From contig CADCXD010000008.1 of NCBI GenBank assembly GCA_902806575.1, positions 1,736,001 to 1,800,000 on the forward strand: 64,000 nt of DNA. Reading direction: 5' to 3'. Shown in pieces: positions 48,963-60,437 of the stretch. A program made the position numbers and the translations under genes. Numbering within the stretch: the stretch's first letter is position 1; every line of letters begins with the position of its first letter. The notes below the pieces were generated by a model that was not told the DNA's origin, did not search any database, and saw only the letters and a list, made by a program, of their open reading frames with translations. Origin of the DNA: Jackrogersella multiformis. Its lineage: Eukaryota > Ascomycota > Sordariomycetes > Xylariales > Hypoxylaceae.

Positions 48963-50042
48963 ATGTCGAGCCAAGGCTGGCCAAGGCTCCGGAGGGAGGA
49001 AAGACCTCCAGACAACACTAACGAGGACGACACATTCCGGGAGCGCATGAGGCGAAGGTTAACTTCTCGGGAGGGGTCGACTGCAGGTCAGTCGTCGAGG
49101 CGGCATAACCCGATTCCGCCGATGATGGACATGAGTAACACTCTGAGGTCCCGTTTCTACAATTTGGACACCGAGGGGCCTCTCGCGCGACCTGAGGCAG
49201 CGCCGCAGGTCCCCCCTAAAGATCATCCCATACGACCTAGGGCAGGGCCGCCGGTTCCTCCTAAGGATCCCCAATACCTACGGCCGCTGAACCGTCCAAC
49301 TGATACACGTAACCGTCAGGAGACGCAGCGGCCTGGGCCAAGCGAACGCGAGCCACGGGGCCTAACCCCCGCGACGGTAAGATGGCCCTTTCTAGCCAAC
49401 AACGAATCCGACATGGCGCCCCCGGAGACGCCTCTTCGTAGACGCAACGCCGTACGCCGAAGATCCTCACTGAGGGGCACCGAAGGTAAGCGACGTTTCG
49501 TTGATGACACGCCGGATGACCCGTTGAATAACCCCTCCTTCCTGAGCCCCCTTGACGAGATAGCCCGCGACCCACTGCGCGCCATGGCTCGACGTAGGAC
49601 CATAGCGGCTGATCGCCCCGCGAGAGACAATTGTCCCTCGCGGATGGCAGAGAATGACCCTGACGTCTCCGTCGGGTCGGTCGGCGCGCGTTTCTCCTGG
49701 GTCAAAGGTGACGACGAGGCTATCAGAGTCAAGACTGTATCCAGTATTACTAGGCCAAGACGCTAACATGTCAATGTAGATACTCCTCTCGCTCTTGAGC
49801 CTTTTCTTACTCCTACCCCCTTACGTCTTCCATCGGGAAGGGACCGGTCTAGCACCATGCCTTCACGCCCCAGGACTCCGAAGGACTACAGGCAGGTCCC
49901 GTGGGACGAGCCTGCCCCACAGGACGTCGCAAACGAGCTTCGGAACGTAATTCAGGCAACCCAGAGGCCCGTCAAGGTCCACACGATGCCCCCGCGGCGA
50001 CTTCGCCGTAGCACTCGGTCGGTGTCGAGGGACCATGGGTAA
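48963..50042 (+). CDS. Arginine/proline-rich disordered orphan protein
   Basis: The proposed exons are 48963-49707 and 49780-50042 (72-bp intron, GTGACG donor, GCTAAC branch, TAG acceptor), giving 335 residues. Without the intron the first frame stops at 49766, and the second part, equally Pro/Arg-rich (PSRPRTPKDYRQVPWDEPAP), would need its own start at 49857. Almost the whole protein is low-complexity and basic, with repeated PPKD segments (PQVPPKDHP, PPVPPKDPQ) and many RRR clusters, suggesting nuclear or nucleic-acid association (inference). No domain is recognised. Confidence 0.6.
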
Positions 50043-51595
50043 TCCGATAGTCTGTAAGTGAGTTCACTCCCTGTTTAGATTTGGAGTTACGTGCGGAAAC
50101 AACATCTTGTAGAGGTATGGTATTGTGAGGAGCTTCATAGGCAGTGATCTATAGGCTTAGCATCTTACCATTAGTATTTAGGTACAAGTTGACCTTTTTT
50201 CTTTGTTCCCTTTGTCTTTTTATTGTTCTTTCGATGTTTCATCGGATTACTAATAGTCAACAGTATTCATTAACATATAACTATTTAAAATAGGACAACA
50301 ATTTCCGGATCGATAACTATATCTCTCCCGTACCGAAGTGAAGACTCATGTTTGTATGTAGACCTACTTGACCCTAAGTACCTACCTAGGTAAGTTAGGA
50401 GGTATACAAGTATTGTAGATCAGAGTTAACGTTCATGACCCAAGATATACATCCTAAAACCGGCTGACCGGGCCTCCATTTAGCTGCTTTTGTAAGCTCT
50501 AACTTGTGTTGCTCCCTGTCCCTACTAATACTTACTACTGTGATGAATTAGATTGTTAGAATGTGTCAAGTTAATAAGCCTAACATAGAGATTTAAACCT
50601 TTAAAGCGACATTAACTTAATATTTTGGTTATAGAAGAATACCTGCGTGAGTATATACCTGGTAGATAGTTTGTGAGTAACAGAGTCGATAACGAGGGCA
50701 AGTTTAACAGTACGGATAATGAAGGGATGAGGTATTTTAATAATCCATTGTTATCCGGCCGGGTACAGTGGGTCGGGTCGTCACGTGACTTCCGCCGCCG
50801 CCCCGGTACCTTTAGAACACTTTATAGTAAAAACACCTCTCATAAACTTAATTATACCTCTTACATTTAAAAGGAGGTAAGGTTATAAACTCTTAATTTA
50901 ATAATTTCAGTTATATATGGTTAACTAATGCATGGTATTAGTTGTGTTATAGCTATTAAAAGCCTTAACGATATATTTCTTGCTGGGACTGGAATAATTA
51001 AGTATGTACCTAGGTACCTAGCAGGAAAACGTCTAAACTTGAACGAAAATCACGGAAATCGCAAAGCTCAGAAGGTATGTATGCAACTTCTTTCTGCCTT
51101 GCAATGTACTATCTGATTGGCTAATATTTGGGCTTCTCATCTCGTCAGCCTTTGAGTCCAACTAATCCTACATTGTCACACATTGAGAATGGTGTTTCTC
51201 ACGACATACTACCTATATAAGATTAACAAAAGATATGGATGGGCAATCGAGGATATGGCCAGCGCATATGGGCCTCGCGCCTCAGTCCACACTTAAGTGA
51301 TCTTATGTATATCAATTTTCCTTTCCTTTTTCACATTCCTCTCAATGCCTCGGTTTTCACGACATCCAAGGTTTGTCAACCTGGAATTCAATATATATTT
51401 TATAACCAATATATAACTGAACCTTTTTATCTGCTTTCATTCGGCATCAATATCATTTTTCTTCGGTTAATTTTCTGGAACAAGCTACACTACCCACAGC
51501 GCCCTTACTTGGTGCCATTGCCTCCGAATTATTGACTCCCAATCTGGTATGGTTGTATTGCTTCTATTGTGGGGTTGTAAGCTCACGGTATCAGG
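50043..51595. other. Spacer
   Basis: 1.55 kb. Palindromes at about 50379 and 51005, a short G+C-rich patch at 50755-50810, and the leader of the zinc-finger gene. The short open frames at 50673, 50928 and 51239 do not look coding. Confidence 0.5.
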
Positions 51596-52402
51596 ATGCA
51601 GCTATCAGCCCTACCACGAAAAAACCTGGAATCCACTGCTACCAGCCGATCTAGTGCATGCGCCCGAGATGCATTAGTGAGCCAACAGCCCCTGATGGAT
51701 AAAAATATGTCATACAATGGGTCGCACTCCCCCAAGGAAGCAGCTCAGTTAGATGACGATATCAATCAAGGGACAGCGGGTATTAGTTTAGAACCCCTTG
51801 GGGAGATAGAGGAGGATCAATGCGATCTAGATACATTACACTATCTAGAATTGCCTCCTTTGACACCCACAGCACAGTCCTCGTATACAACAGCTCCAGC
51901 ATTGACATTTGAGAGCCTGGGCTACATGAATTGGGGCGGGTCTGCGACACAGGTAGACGCCACTGGGCTAAGTTCGTTTAATGAGAGTTTTAACCAATTT
52001 GATGACACTCTTTTTGGGGATCTTCTTGAAGATGCCACGAACAGCTCCGGTGATTCCCCAGCAGTGTCCTCGCCGGTGCCTGCTAATGGATCTAAGCGGC
52101 AACAGCAATGTGAGGTATGTGGCAAGTCATTCATGAAGAAGAACGATTTAACTCGACATCTCGAGTCTGTTCACAAAAATAACGGCCCAAAGAATCGGTG
52201 CGTGTGCGGATACGAGCAAATCCGCAAAGACAATTACAGGCGTCACGTGAATAGTTGTAAAAAGGGGAAGGAGAAGGAGAAAGTGCATCAGAGTTACAGA
52301 TGCAAGTGCGATGCAGAGCACGCCGACAAGCAGGCTCATTTGCATCATGTCAAATCATGTACCGTGGGGTTTTATGGTTGCGTTGGTCGCCCGAAGCAGT
52401 AG
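51596..52402 (+). CDS. C2H2 zinc-finger protein
   Basis: Single exon, 268 residues from the first ATG; an in-frame ATG at 51692 is an alternative. The N-terminal 160 residues are acidic and Ser/Gln-rich, typical of an activation region. A canonical C2H2 finger follows at about residues 172-193 (CEVCGKSFMKKNDLTRH, then LESVH). Two divergent modules follow, C-x-C...H...C in shape (CVCGYEQIRKDNYRRHVNSC and a CKCDAEH segment ending HHVKSC). A Lys-rich linker (KKGKEKEK) may be a nuclear signal. It is a likely DNA-binding transcription regulator; targets are unknown. Confidence 0.82.
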   Translation: MQLSALPRKNLESTATSRSSACARDALVSQQPLMDKNMSYNGSHSPKEAAQLDDDINQGTAGISLEPLGEIEEDQCDLDTLHYLELPPLTPTAQSSYTTAPALTFESLGYMNWGGSATQVDATGLSSFNESFNQFDDTLFGDLLEDATNSSGDSPAVSSPVPANGSKRQQQCEVCGKSFMKKNDLTRHLESVHKNNGPKNRCVCGYEQIRKDNYRRHVNSCKKGKEKEKVHQSYRCKCDAEHADKQAHLHHVKSCTVGFYGCVGRPKQ

Positions 52403-55400
52403 GGCGGATGATGCTGTGGCTGGGGTGGCGCAGGCGCTATCGCTGTCGAAAGGAAAAGGTAAGCCCCTGCCCCCTGTCTCCTGCCCTAACCCCTCTCTCT
52501 CCCGTCCCGTCCCTCCTTACACCCTTTAATGTGGAAGCTTCCTCCATTCCATTTTCTAACAACATTCATGATAGCTTCATTTTTTCTAACTAGTCAGATT
52601 TAAACCAACATCGAATAATATACAGCCTAGCATTCCAATAATGCTAGGTAGGATGATATACTTATAGAATAGAGCAGTCAAATACAATCCTTGGCATTTA
52701 CGCGGCTTTTTATTTGACTCATCTTTTTTGCAACATGAAGACCCTACTCACCGATCGACAACCGAACACTTAATCTTTGTACAGCGAGAGTGGCGTGTTT
52801 AGTATGTATGCATGTGCTGTCAGTTCATAGAGAATATGTGATAAATCACAATCTGTCCGCCCGTCGTCCGGAGCACATTAAACCGAGATAGTGACACGAC
52901 ATGGAGCATGTGTTAAATTTCCAGCATAACAAGATAGGTAGACAACAAAGCCTGCATTATGTAACTAGGCAGCTAGGCAATGAGGCCTATTTTGCCTACC
53001 TAAACCTATCAACAAGGCATTAACCTGAATGACCGGAACAATTCCTGGTTTAATAGACCTTTATCCTTGGGCTTCGAAGTGTTCACATCTGCTGAGGGTT
53101 CATTCTAAGCGAAATATATCGACAGACATTTAACACAGTCTGTAGATGAAGACTTCTCGAGACTAATACACATGGACATCTCTTATGGAACTACGTCGGC
53201 GCTGTTCTTTGCAGAGAAGAGTGCACTCATCTCATAGTATCGCGCTTTTTGGAAGACAGTGATTTATTCGTGTATCATGTGATAAACCTTGACGGCGAGC
53301 ACTGCGAAGCAGAGGTATTTGCCAAGTGCCGCCTTCCTATGCCTGCCGTGCAGGAGGAGGATCTAGAGGCTGAAGCGATCAGATAATCTCGGAGAGAAGT
53401 TTGAGCGGAACAACACGACGGTGCTGGTTTCTCGCATTCTAGGGCAAGGCATTAGCAGACATTATAATTATACCCGAACCAAGGACGGCGGAGTGCGGGA
53501 TGGGTCTTCGGTAGAGCAGTTCCCTCCATTGCACTCCGTTAAGTGGTAATCTTTGTGATACTCGTCTGCAGAAGCCACGGTCGCTCGCAGAGGTCCATCA
53601 TATGCCGAAGCTACCTCATTATCACAGAGGAAAACCTATTCGAGTTCCTCGTTATATGATCTACCAAAGACTAGTGAGAGATCCAAACAGCGAGGAAGGA
53701 GAAGGAAAGAACGGTGGACGAAAAAGAATCAACCTCCATGTCAAGAGGATCGATTCTCTGGAGACCTTCTCGCCTCTCAAGAGTCATGGGTACCATATAG
53801 CCAATTCTCAAGCAAGGCAAGTTTCCCTACCGATTATAGGGGTGACATGACATTTGCATGTATTGGCCGTTGGAATAAGGAATGGTTGGACCTAGATGTC
53901 TACCTCCTAATTACCTTGGTACACATGTCTAAACTACAAGGAAAGAGATGAATTAGCTTAGTTATCCTCAATGAGAAATGGGTTACGAGATCCATTAGAT
54001 CTTGTTGCGTTGCTTAAACTGCTAGAAGGTGGCTGTTCCATCTCTGTGAGGTCCACATACGGCAAATGCATCTCGGCTACGAGAAACAACACATCTCGGG
54101 CGACTGGGGCCAGGCGTCACCGGCGGCGTTCTCGGGCATTATCGGCAATGGCATTGCCTAGGTAGTAAAGTCGCACGAGGAGCTGAACATAAAATTGCTT
54201 CTCGTGAGAGGCTGATAATCTCCTTTCGGCTAGACTAGCGCAGCAGCTATCGACCCAATGCCGAGTCCTTGGAAGCTCTGATTACACTGCTGCGTAACGG
54301 ATTCCGACCGATGACGCCCTTATCACATTGCTAGCCATGCTAGCGCAGGGACGAATCCGACCGCGTGGGACTGGAAAATGAAGGCAATCCTAAGGTGGTT
54401 AATTAAACGACGAGTCATGTAGAACTAGAAATTCTATTTATGGTCGGCGACTAATGGACATGCTGCTAAGAATATCGATATTAAAGGGGTGATAAGTGGG
54501 TATGAACGATGGAAAGAAGGGAGAGAGATATATAGTAAATACTTAGATGCTAAGGCTGTTCTATTATAAATAAATACGACTGACTAACCTACGACACTCA
54601 TTATAACTTTCTGTACCGGCATAAATCTAGGTCGAATTTACTAGGGAGAATAATAGAGAAAAAGGGGGTTTAAAAAGCCGTAAGGAATTTTACAAACCTA
54701 GAAAAATGACGATGCAAAAGTAGAAATGCTAGCGCCACTTAAAAAGTACGAGGCGCCCGGGCCCGGAAGGGTTAGGTTTTATGTCACCGATGAGCAGCTG
54801 AGTTTATGTTTTCTGATAAACTAGGTAGGCAGGTAATGCGGATCGGCGATGGTCCGAACCTAGAGCCTCTTTCAGACTGAAAGAATAGGTAGATAAAGAA
54901 CTTGTAGACATTGGCCCACACAAGTAGCTACAGAGTGTAAATATTGACGTCTGTGTGTCTGCGTGTGTACGTGTACGCGTCTAAGAGAGTACGAGATTGT
55001 CGAGTGATGGCATCTGAAACCGATGTCATATCAGACCTGTTCGTCCCCGGAATAGCGGTGGAGTGCTTGTGTACGTGGGATGACGGGTGTCACGACGGTA
55101 GCTGGAGACTTGTTAAACAATCATGTGTGCATAAATCCCTTGAACGACAGACCTATCATATGTGAGGCTACTACACTAAGTAGGTGATATTCCTTCTCGT
55201 GTTACTCAAAGCAGACGCGCGAGTGCATCCTGTACTCCTACTATGTAGGGCATTCCTGTAGTGTAAGGGACCAGGGGGATTTGGGACTGTGTTTCTAGAT
55301 CTCTGTAATCATCACAACTTGGGGGCACGAGACTAGTAACGTCTACACTAAAGGTCGTCAGCTTCGCCCCGACAAACTGGTATCGGGTATGCATCGAGGA

Positions 55401-58317
55401 TTCGATTCGTCGTTCATCGCCGTTCATGCATCGGTACCTAGGTAGGTATCGCAACACAGCACTAATAAAAAAAGGTACATGCAGCCCTGTCTCCCGATCA
55501 ATGAGCCGAAGTGGCTAGCTGACGGTACAGGCATAGTGGACATAGTGTATGTAGTTCACGATAGGTCAGCAGAGCAGCTGCAATTCTAAAATCCTCCGAA
55601 ACCCCAGAAGTCCCGGCAACTGGAACGCTAATAAGTAACGCTTGGACTGTTCCCATAAACGGCTGCCGTGCGAAACTCATCTTGAAGATCGTGGTGCGAA
55701 CTTTGCACGGCGTCGAGCAATCTGGATCCTTGGCGTGGACTTGCTGGATCAACCTATTTGGTCGATTGGCTAAAGTACCTAGATTAGATTCTTAGAGCCA
55801 GCTAGAATCAAGATCCGGGAGTTGACAGGCTGCTGGGTAGATATACGGGAATTGCATTAGTAAACTGTAGAAAATATTATGTATGTCATTGTACATCATT
55901 GTGGATTTTACCAAGTGAGAGAGATGGGAATACCTAGGAACCTAGGAACGGGAATGAGCAATAAAAGTTTAGGCATGAAATCCTTGCCGCTTATCTCGAA
56001 CATGATCGTCCTTCATTTCAGATGATCGTGGGTTCGGCACCGATTTCAACTCAAGTTTGGGACAGGGTGGGCAAACATACGAAAATTATTAATAACTTGC
56101 TAACTTCTAACCTTCTGTAACGTGCTTTTGCTCATGGATTCTAACGACATCCCATATTATGTAGTGTAGGAATACACTAGAACCCCACATGCTTGAATGT
56201 CCAGCCGCAGACGAAGGGTTCGGTACGATACATACCTAGGCCATGATAGTAAGTAAGTCAAATGTCTCGCAAGTCCGTAGCCCGGCAGCCTAGTAGCTAA
56301 TAGCGTGGAAGTGAGATTCAACCCCGCAAAAACGAATCCATGTTGGCGCGGAATCGCTGACTAGCTGCTAGCTTGGCTGAGCAGGCTGAGATAGGCACTT
56401 CAAGCCACTATGGGGCGAGATCTTCGGCCATGGTTGTTATTGCATGATGATGGATAACGGCTTGCGTACGATGGCGTTCGAAGTGGTGTATGTAGTAGTG
56501 TATGTAGTAGGGGCAGTAGTAGTGTAAGGGTTGACTCTTCGTTCCGCACGGCAGTGAGATAACTTTAAGGCAAATGTGTTTCACTACTTTCCTCGGTACT
56601 TAGGGTAGGTATTTTAATATTAGCGAGGGCATGTAATAAATAAGTAAATAAGTGGTTAGTGGACTGGATATCGAGACATGGTGTTGTCGAGTTTCCCCCT
56701 TTTTCAATGCCTTCGCCCAACGCTCAACGCTTGTCGGCTATGCTTGTTTGCATTCATCAATGTTCTGTGACATCTTTAAGCGCCCGCCTAGTAAGAATAC
56801 GAGTAACCTTGGAAGTTGAAACGAAACAGGATATATGCAGGCGGCCTTTTCCAAAATGCTAAATTGTAAAATACAACTTTACAGCTTTGATGTTGGCTTG
56901 TTGTTGGCTTGTGATGTTGAGCTTCTTTGCCACTTCATGCAAAACATCTTGGGAACGTACGCAGGTAATCCTAGGCGGGATGCTTGATGCTGATTTGTAC
57001 AATACGGGCATTTCATTTCGAGCAGAGATTCGTGCAGAACTTACCATCCCTTCTAGAATTTGTAATGCGTATTTCGTATTTTTATACAGTACCTAGGTAT
57101 GTACGCTTCGCGAGGTGCATTATCTCGATAGGTTGCAGCTTCGAGTTACATACATATGTGCTACATACAACTTACATGTACTATGTACATAGTTCATCTA
57201 ATTGCTCCGGCAATCTTCGGCCGCAGGCCCCTCTAAGTTTCCTTTACCCCTGACTGCCCCTGTCAGACAAAGCCTTTATTGGATGATGAATGGGTGTGGT
57301 TCCTGGATAACTGGAGAATGATAAGAAGGGATTTATTCCAGATTTGACAGGGATATCCTACCCATTAAGGATTAACTCCTGAAGGTATGGAGATGCACTA
57401 GCATAGAAGTAGAAGTTAATCAACGTGCTTCAACATCTTATTGGTGTATCGTTAGAGTGAATCCCACACAGTAAGCTTTCTGTAAACTCTTACCAAGTAC
57501 GTATTTCTTTATTTTAGTTTCTACGGAATACTTATCTACATGTACCTAGGTAGGTCAAGACGTAGTTAGAAGTCTCGGTCCGTTCATTTCACTTCTGAAT
57601 ATTTAAATATACCTAGGTAATGTATACCTTTATTTTATAGAACCTCTTCGGTGAGTCCGGTCTTACAAAACACGCTTTAATGTTCTCTCGATTTATACCT
57701 TGCCTACATGCGTAAAGTATGTTTCATATCAATCTTGCACTTATGCTTAAGAGGTTATATCAATCCTCAAGCGGTGTTTCATACTTAGGTGCCTACTGTG
57801 TACCTAGGTATTTATGTACATCTATCTGACATGGCATCCTAGTACTTATTAGCACGAACTGCGGCTCTTTAAACCCGCCTGCGATGGGACAATGGAGGTG
57901 GTTGGGTTCTCTATGGGTTTAAGAAATATTAGGATCATGGCACGATCTATCATCGGAATTTTATAAAGTTAAGTGGCTTCATTAATGACAATGTTATGAA
58001 CAAGGTTAGAAAGCGAAGCTGTTACATACCTAGGTATGTAGGTAACATGCACGCCGAATAGATTACTTTATCCAGTTTAAGTGATAATGATTTTAGCGAT
58101 GAAAAACACGCTAGAACGTAAGTGACCCAAACCCCCACCTTCTTTTATATTCATGGATATCTACTTACTTTGGTAGGTACCATACCTTTTTTTATCGTAC
58201 CTCTGACCTAACAGCCTGGCAGCCTGGGTACCTCCTAGATACCTAAAAGAAAGTTTCAAATAAACTCGAAGAATCATTGATTATTAATTAATTGATCGAA
58301 TGAATACTAAATTTTGT

Positions 58318-58343
58318 TACTGTGACTGTGACTGTGACTGTGT
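58318..58343 (+). repeat. TGTGAC microsatellite
   Basis: About four copies of a 6-bp unit (ACTGTG register). Confidence 0.75.
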
Positions 58344-58453
58344 AACAGCAGACCGCTAGACCAGTGCCTGCCCACTCCTTGGCACTGACTGGCATTAACA
58401 CGCAACGTACTGCACATTGGCACACACCATCTTAACATCACTTACGTTCATTC

Positions 58454-58507
58454 GCCTTAAGGAGAAAAGAAGGAGAAAAAAGAAGAGGAAGAAGAAAAAG
58501 AAGAAAA
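58454..58507 (+). repeat. Polypurine AAG/GGA tract
   Basis: About 50 nearly pure A/G bases in AGAAG and GGAGAA-like units. Confidence 0.75.
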
Positions 58508-59309
58508 AAGGGCTGCATCTACCTGCCTACTAGTGTAGTGTAGTACCTAGCCGACAATTAAGCCACCTGACCTGAACCTTACTTGCATTTCTTTCTTACG
58601 TGGAATATGACGAATAGATGAACTGAGTTCCTTCTTTTGCCAATCTCTTTCATTCCGAGTCGATTGATAGCTACGGGTTTTATTGTTTATTCCCTTCATT
58701 CTCTTATTATTCTTTTCTTTCGTTAGCCGCTCGATAATAATAATAATTTATAATTTACTTACTTACCTAGGTACCTACCTATCTAATCTACTTAGGTATC
58801 TAATCTACTCAGGTATCTTATGTACAGGTACCTATCTTATGTACAAACAATTGGTGATCTAGATATCTTAACAGTCACTGCCTTTTTATGGCAATTATAT
58901 CGTTATTCTGCTAATGACCCCACTTATTTCCAACTCGCTTTCCGGTTTAATCAATAGCGTCGAGCAGTCGCTTCTGTTTTTGTTCATAGAGCCGACAGGT
59001 ATCCAACCAGATTGATTTTTTGTCTAACAAATCCTTTTTTTCCTTCTCTCTATCACAGTGGTCACAGTAGTCACAGTGGTACCTACTACTGCTACTTCAC
59101 TAACTACCTACACTCCAGTACCACACTAATCCAGTTCGCTACTACATTATTACACTACGGTACCTATTAAGGTTACTCTGCTCCAGGGCTACCCAGCTAG
59201 GTACCTAAGGTACTAACGGTACTAACTCTAGTGTGCATCCCGCAAATACCCATCCAAGAAAAAGGTTCTCGTCTCCCCTCCCCTTTCTTGTACACCACAC
59301 CATACTATT

Positions 59310-59375
59310 TACTACCACTACCACTACCACCACCAACTACCAACTACCAACTACCATCACCACCACCACCACCAC
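59310..59375 (+). repeat. ACC/ACT trinucleotide-rich array
   Basis: Runs of CCACTA, CCAACTA and CACCAC units in the RasGAP leader. Confidence 0.75.
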
Positions 59376-59595
59376 ACCAACTCTTCGACTTCGACACCTC
59401 GACCCCGACCTCCTTGCGCCCTGTCGCAGCCTAAGTCTATTCGAGCGCCGACCCCTCTCTTCGCCCTCTTCGTCCTAGTTCGATTTATTCGATTTCCAAT
59501 CAATTCCCGTGCAGCAAAATTTAGCACGACCTGCACGACCTGTTTTGGGGGCTTATGTCTTGACGAAACCATTTCCAGCTATCCGCTATTCTATA

Positions 59596-59631
59596 TTCCG
59601 TATCCCGTATCCCATATCCCGTATCCCGTGT
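59596..59631 (+). repeat. CCGTATC tandem repeat
   Basis: About five copies of a 7-bp unit CCGTATC/CCATATC. Confidence 0.75.
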
Positions 59632-60437
59632 GTGCGACTTAATTTCTACCAACTCTGCGGCTAGTTCTGTCGCAGCGCAACGAAGCGCAGTCCTCTCATC
59701 GCCCGCCCAGACGGCCTTATGTTGTCCAACCTTCATTTACAGCTCGAGCGAACATCGACGATATTGATTGAAATATAAAAGCCGTATTCTCCTTAATTGG
59801 CCGGAGACAAACAAACAAACAAACAAATAAGGGCTATAACACAGTTTCTGGTGTTTGATTTTAGTTGCGACCGACTTACGCCTTATAATTTAACGCATTT
59901 ATACCCATCTGGCCGATTTAAATAACACACACCTCTCCAAACCGCCCTCCCTTCTCTCCCTTGCGGCAATCCAAGTCAACCTCATCTACTATTCGACGGA
60001 TAGAACCCCTTCCGGTTTAACCAACGTTGACATTGGCGCTCGCTGGCCCGCTGTGCCGACCTCGACCTCGACCCCGATCCAAAACAAATCAACCCCGAAT
60101 AAACGTCGATAACTAAATCGCCTCCACGATTCCTTACCGACCCATAGGACATCAACCTTCGAGGTGGTCCCGGTCCCTTGATTTTCTACCATCACTTCGC
60201 GTCAAGTATATTTACTCGACTGAGATTCGATAGACCAGAGAAATAAGACGATTTCGATTCGATACGTACCTCGATATATACCCGCCCATACAATCGCGCA
60301 GCACAAGATCGTCTTCATTTTGTAATGATCGCAATTCACCGCTGCGCTTAGCTCACTATTGTAGTGTTGTAAACGAGTCCAACAAGCGGCGACCGAAAGG
60401 ACCACGTAAATAATACATATACTAATCCATCTCGAAC

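Larger units (their letters stand above)
52403..58900. other. Long gene-poor region with possible relics
   Basis: 6.5 kb with no intact gene. Between about 53280 and 54400 there are short protein-like pieces in changing frames (for example INLDGEHCEAEVFAKCRL near 53290 and LEALITLLRNGFRP near 54260, the latter faintly ankyrin-like). This could be a decayed gene, but the evidence is weak. The region has many CCTAGG palindromes (about 55434, 57091, 57542, 57612, 57800, 58027, 58765), a purine run at 58454-58507 and a short TGTGAC array. Confidence 0.45.
58900..60437 (+). promoter_or_regulatory. CT/ACC-rich leader of the RasGAP gene
   Basis: 1.5 kb rich in C and T on the coding strand, with ACC/ACT arrays (59310-59375), CCGTATC copies (59596-59631) and ACAA copies (59811-59828). 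Long pyrimidine-rich leaders are common ahead of fungal regulatory genes, so this is probably promoter plus 5' UTR. ATGs inside (for example 59231) would make upstream open frames if transcribed. No TSS can be placed. Confidence 0.45.

Noticed and set aside
50673..51535. Three small plus-strand frames before the zinc-finger gene
   Set aside because: They are short, A+T-driven and contain no motif; they more likely lie in promoter or leader sequence.
55206..55752. Two minus-strand frames of 83-84 codons
   Set aside because: They have no motif, no splice partner and lie in a gene-poor region; chance frames are expected at this length.
56000..56350. tRNA-like GGTTCGxxxC words
   Set aside because: No acceptor stem, D arm or anticodon arm could be paired around them.
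59231..59478. Overlapping Pro/Thr-rich frames in the RasGAP leader
   Set aside because: They are produced by the ACC/ACT array; at most they are upstream open frames.
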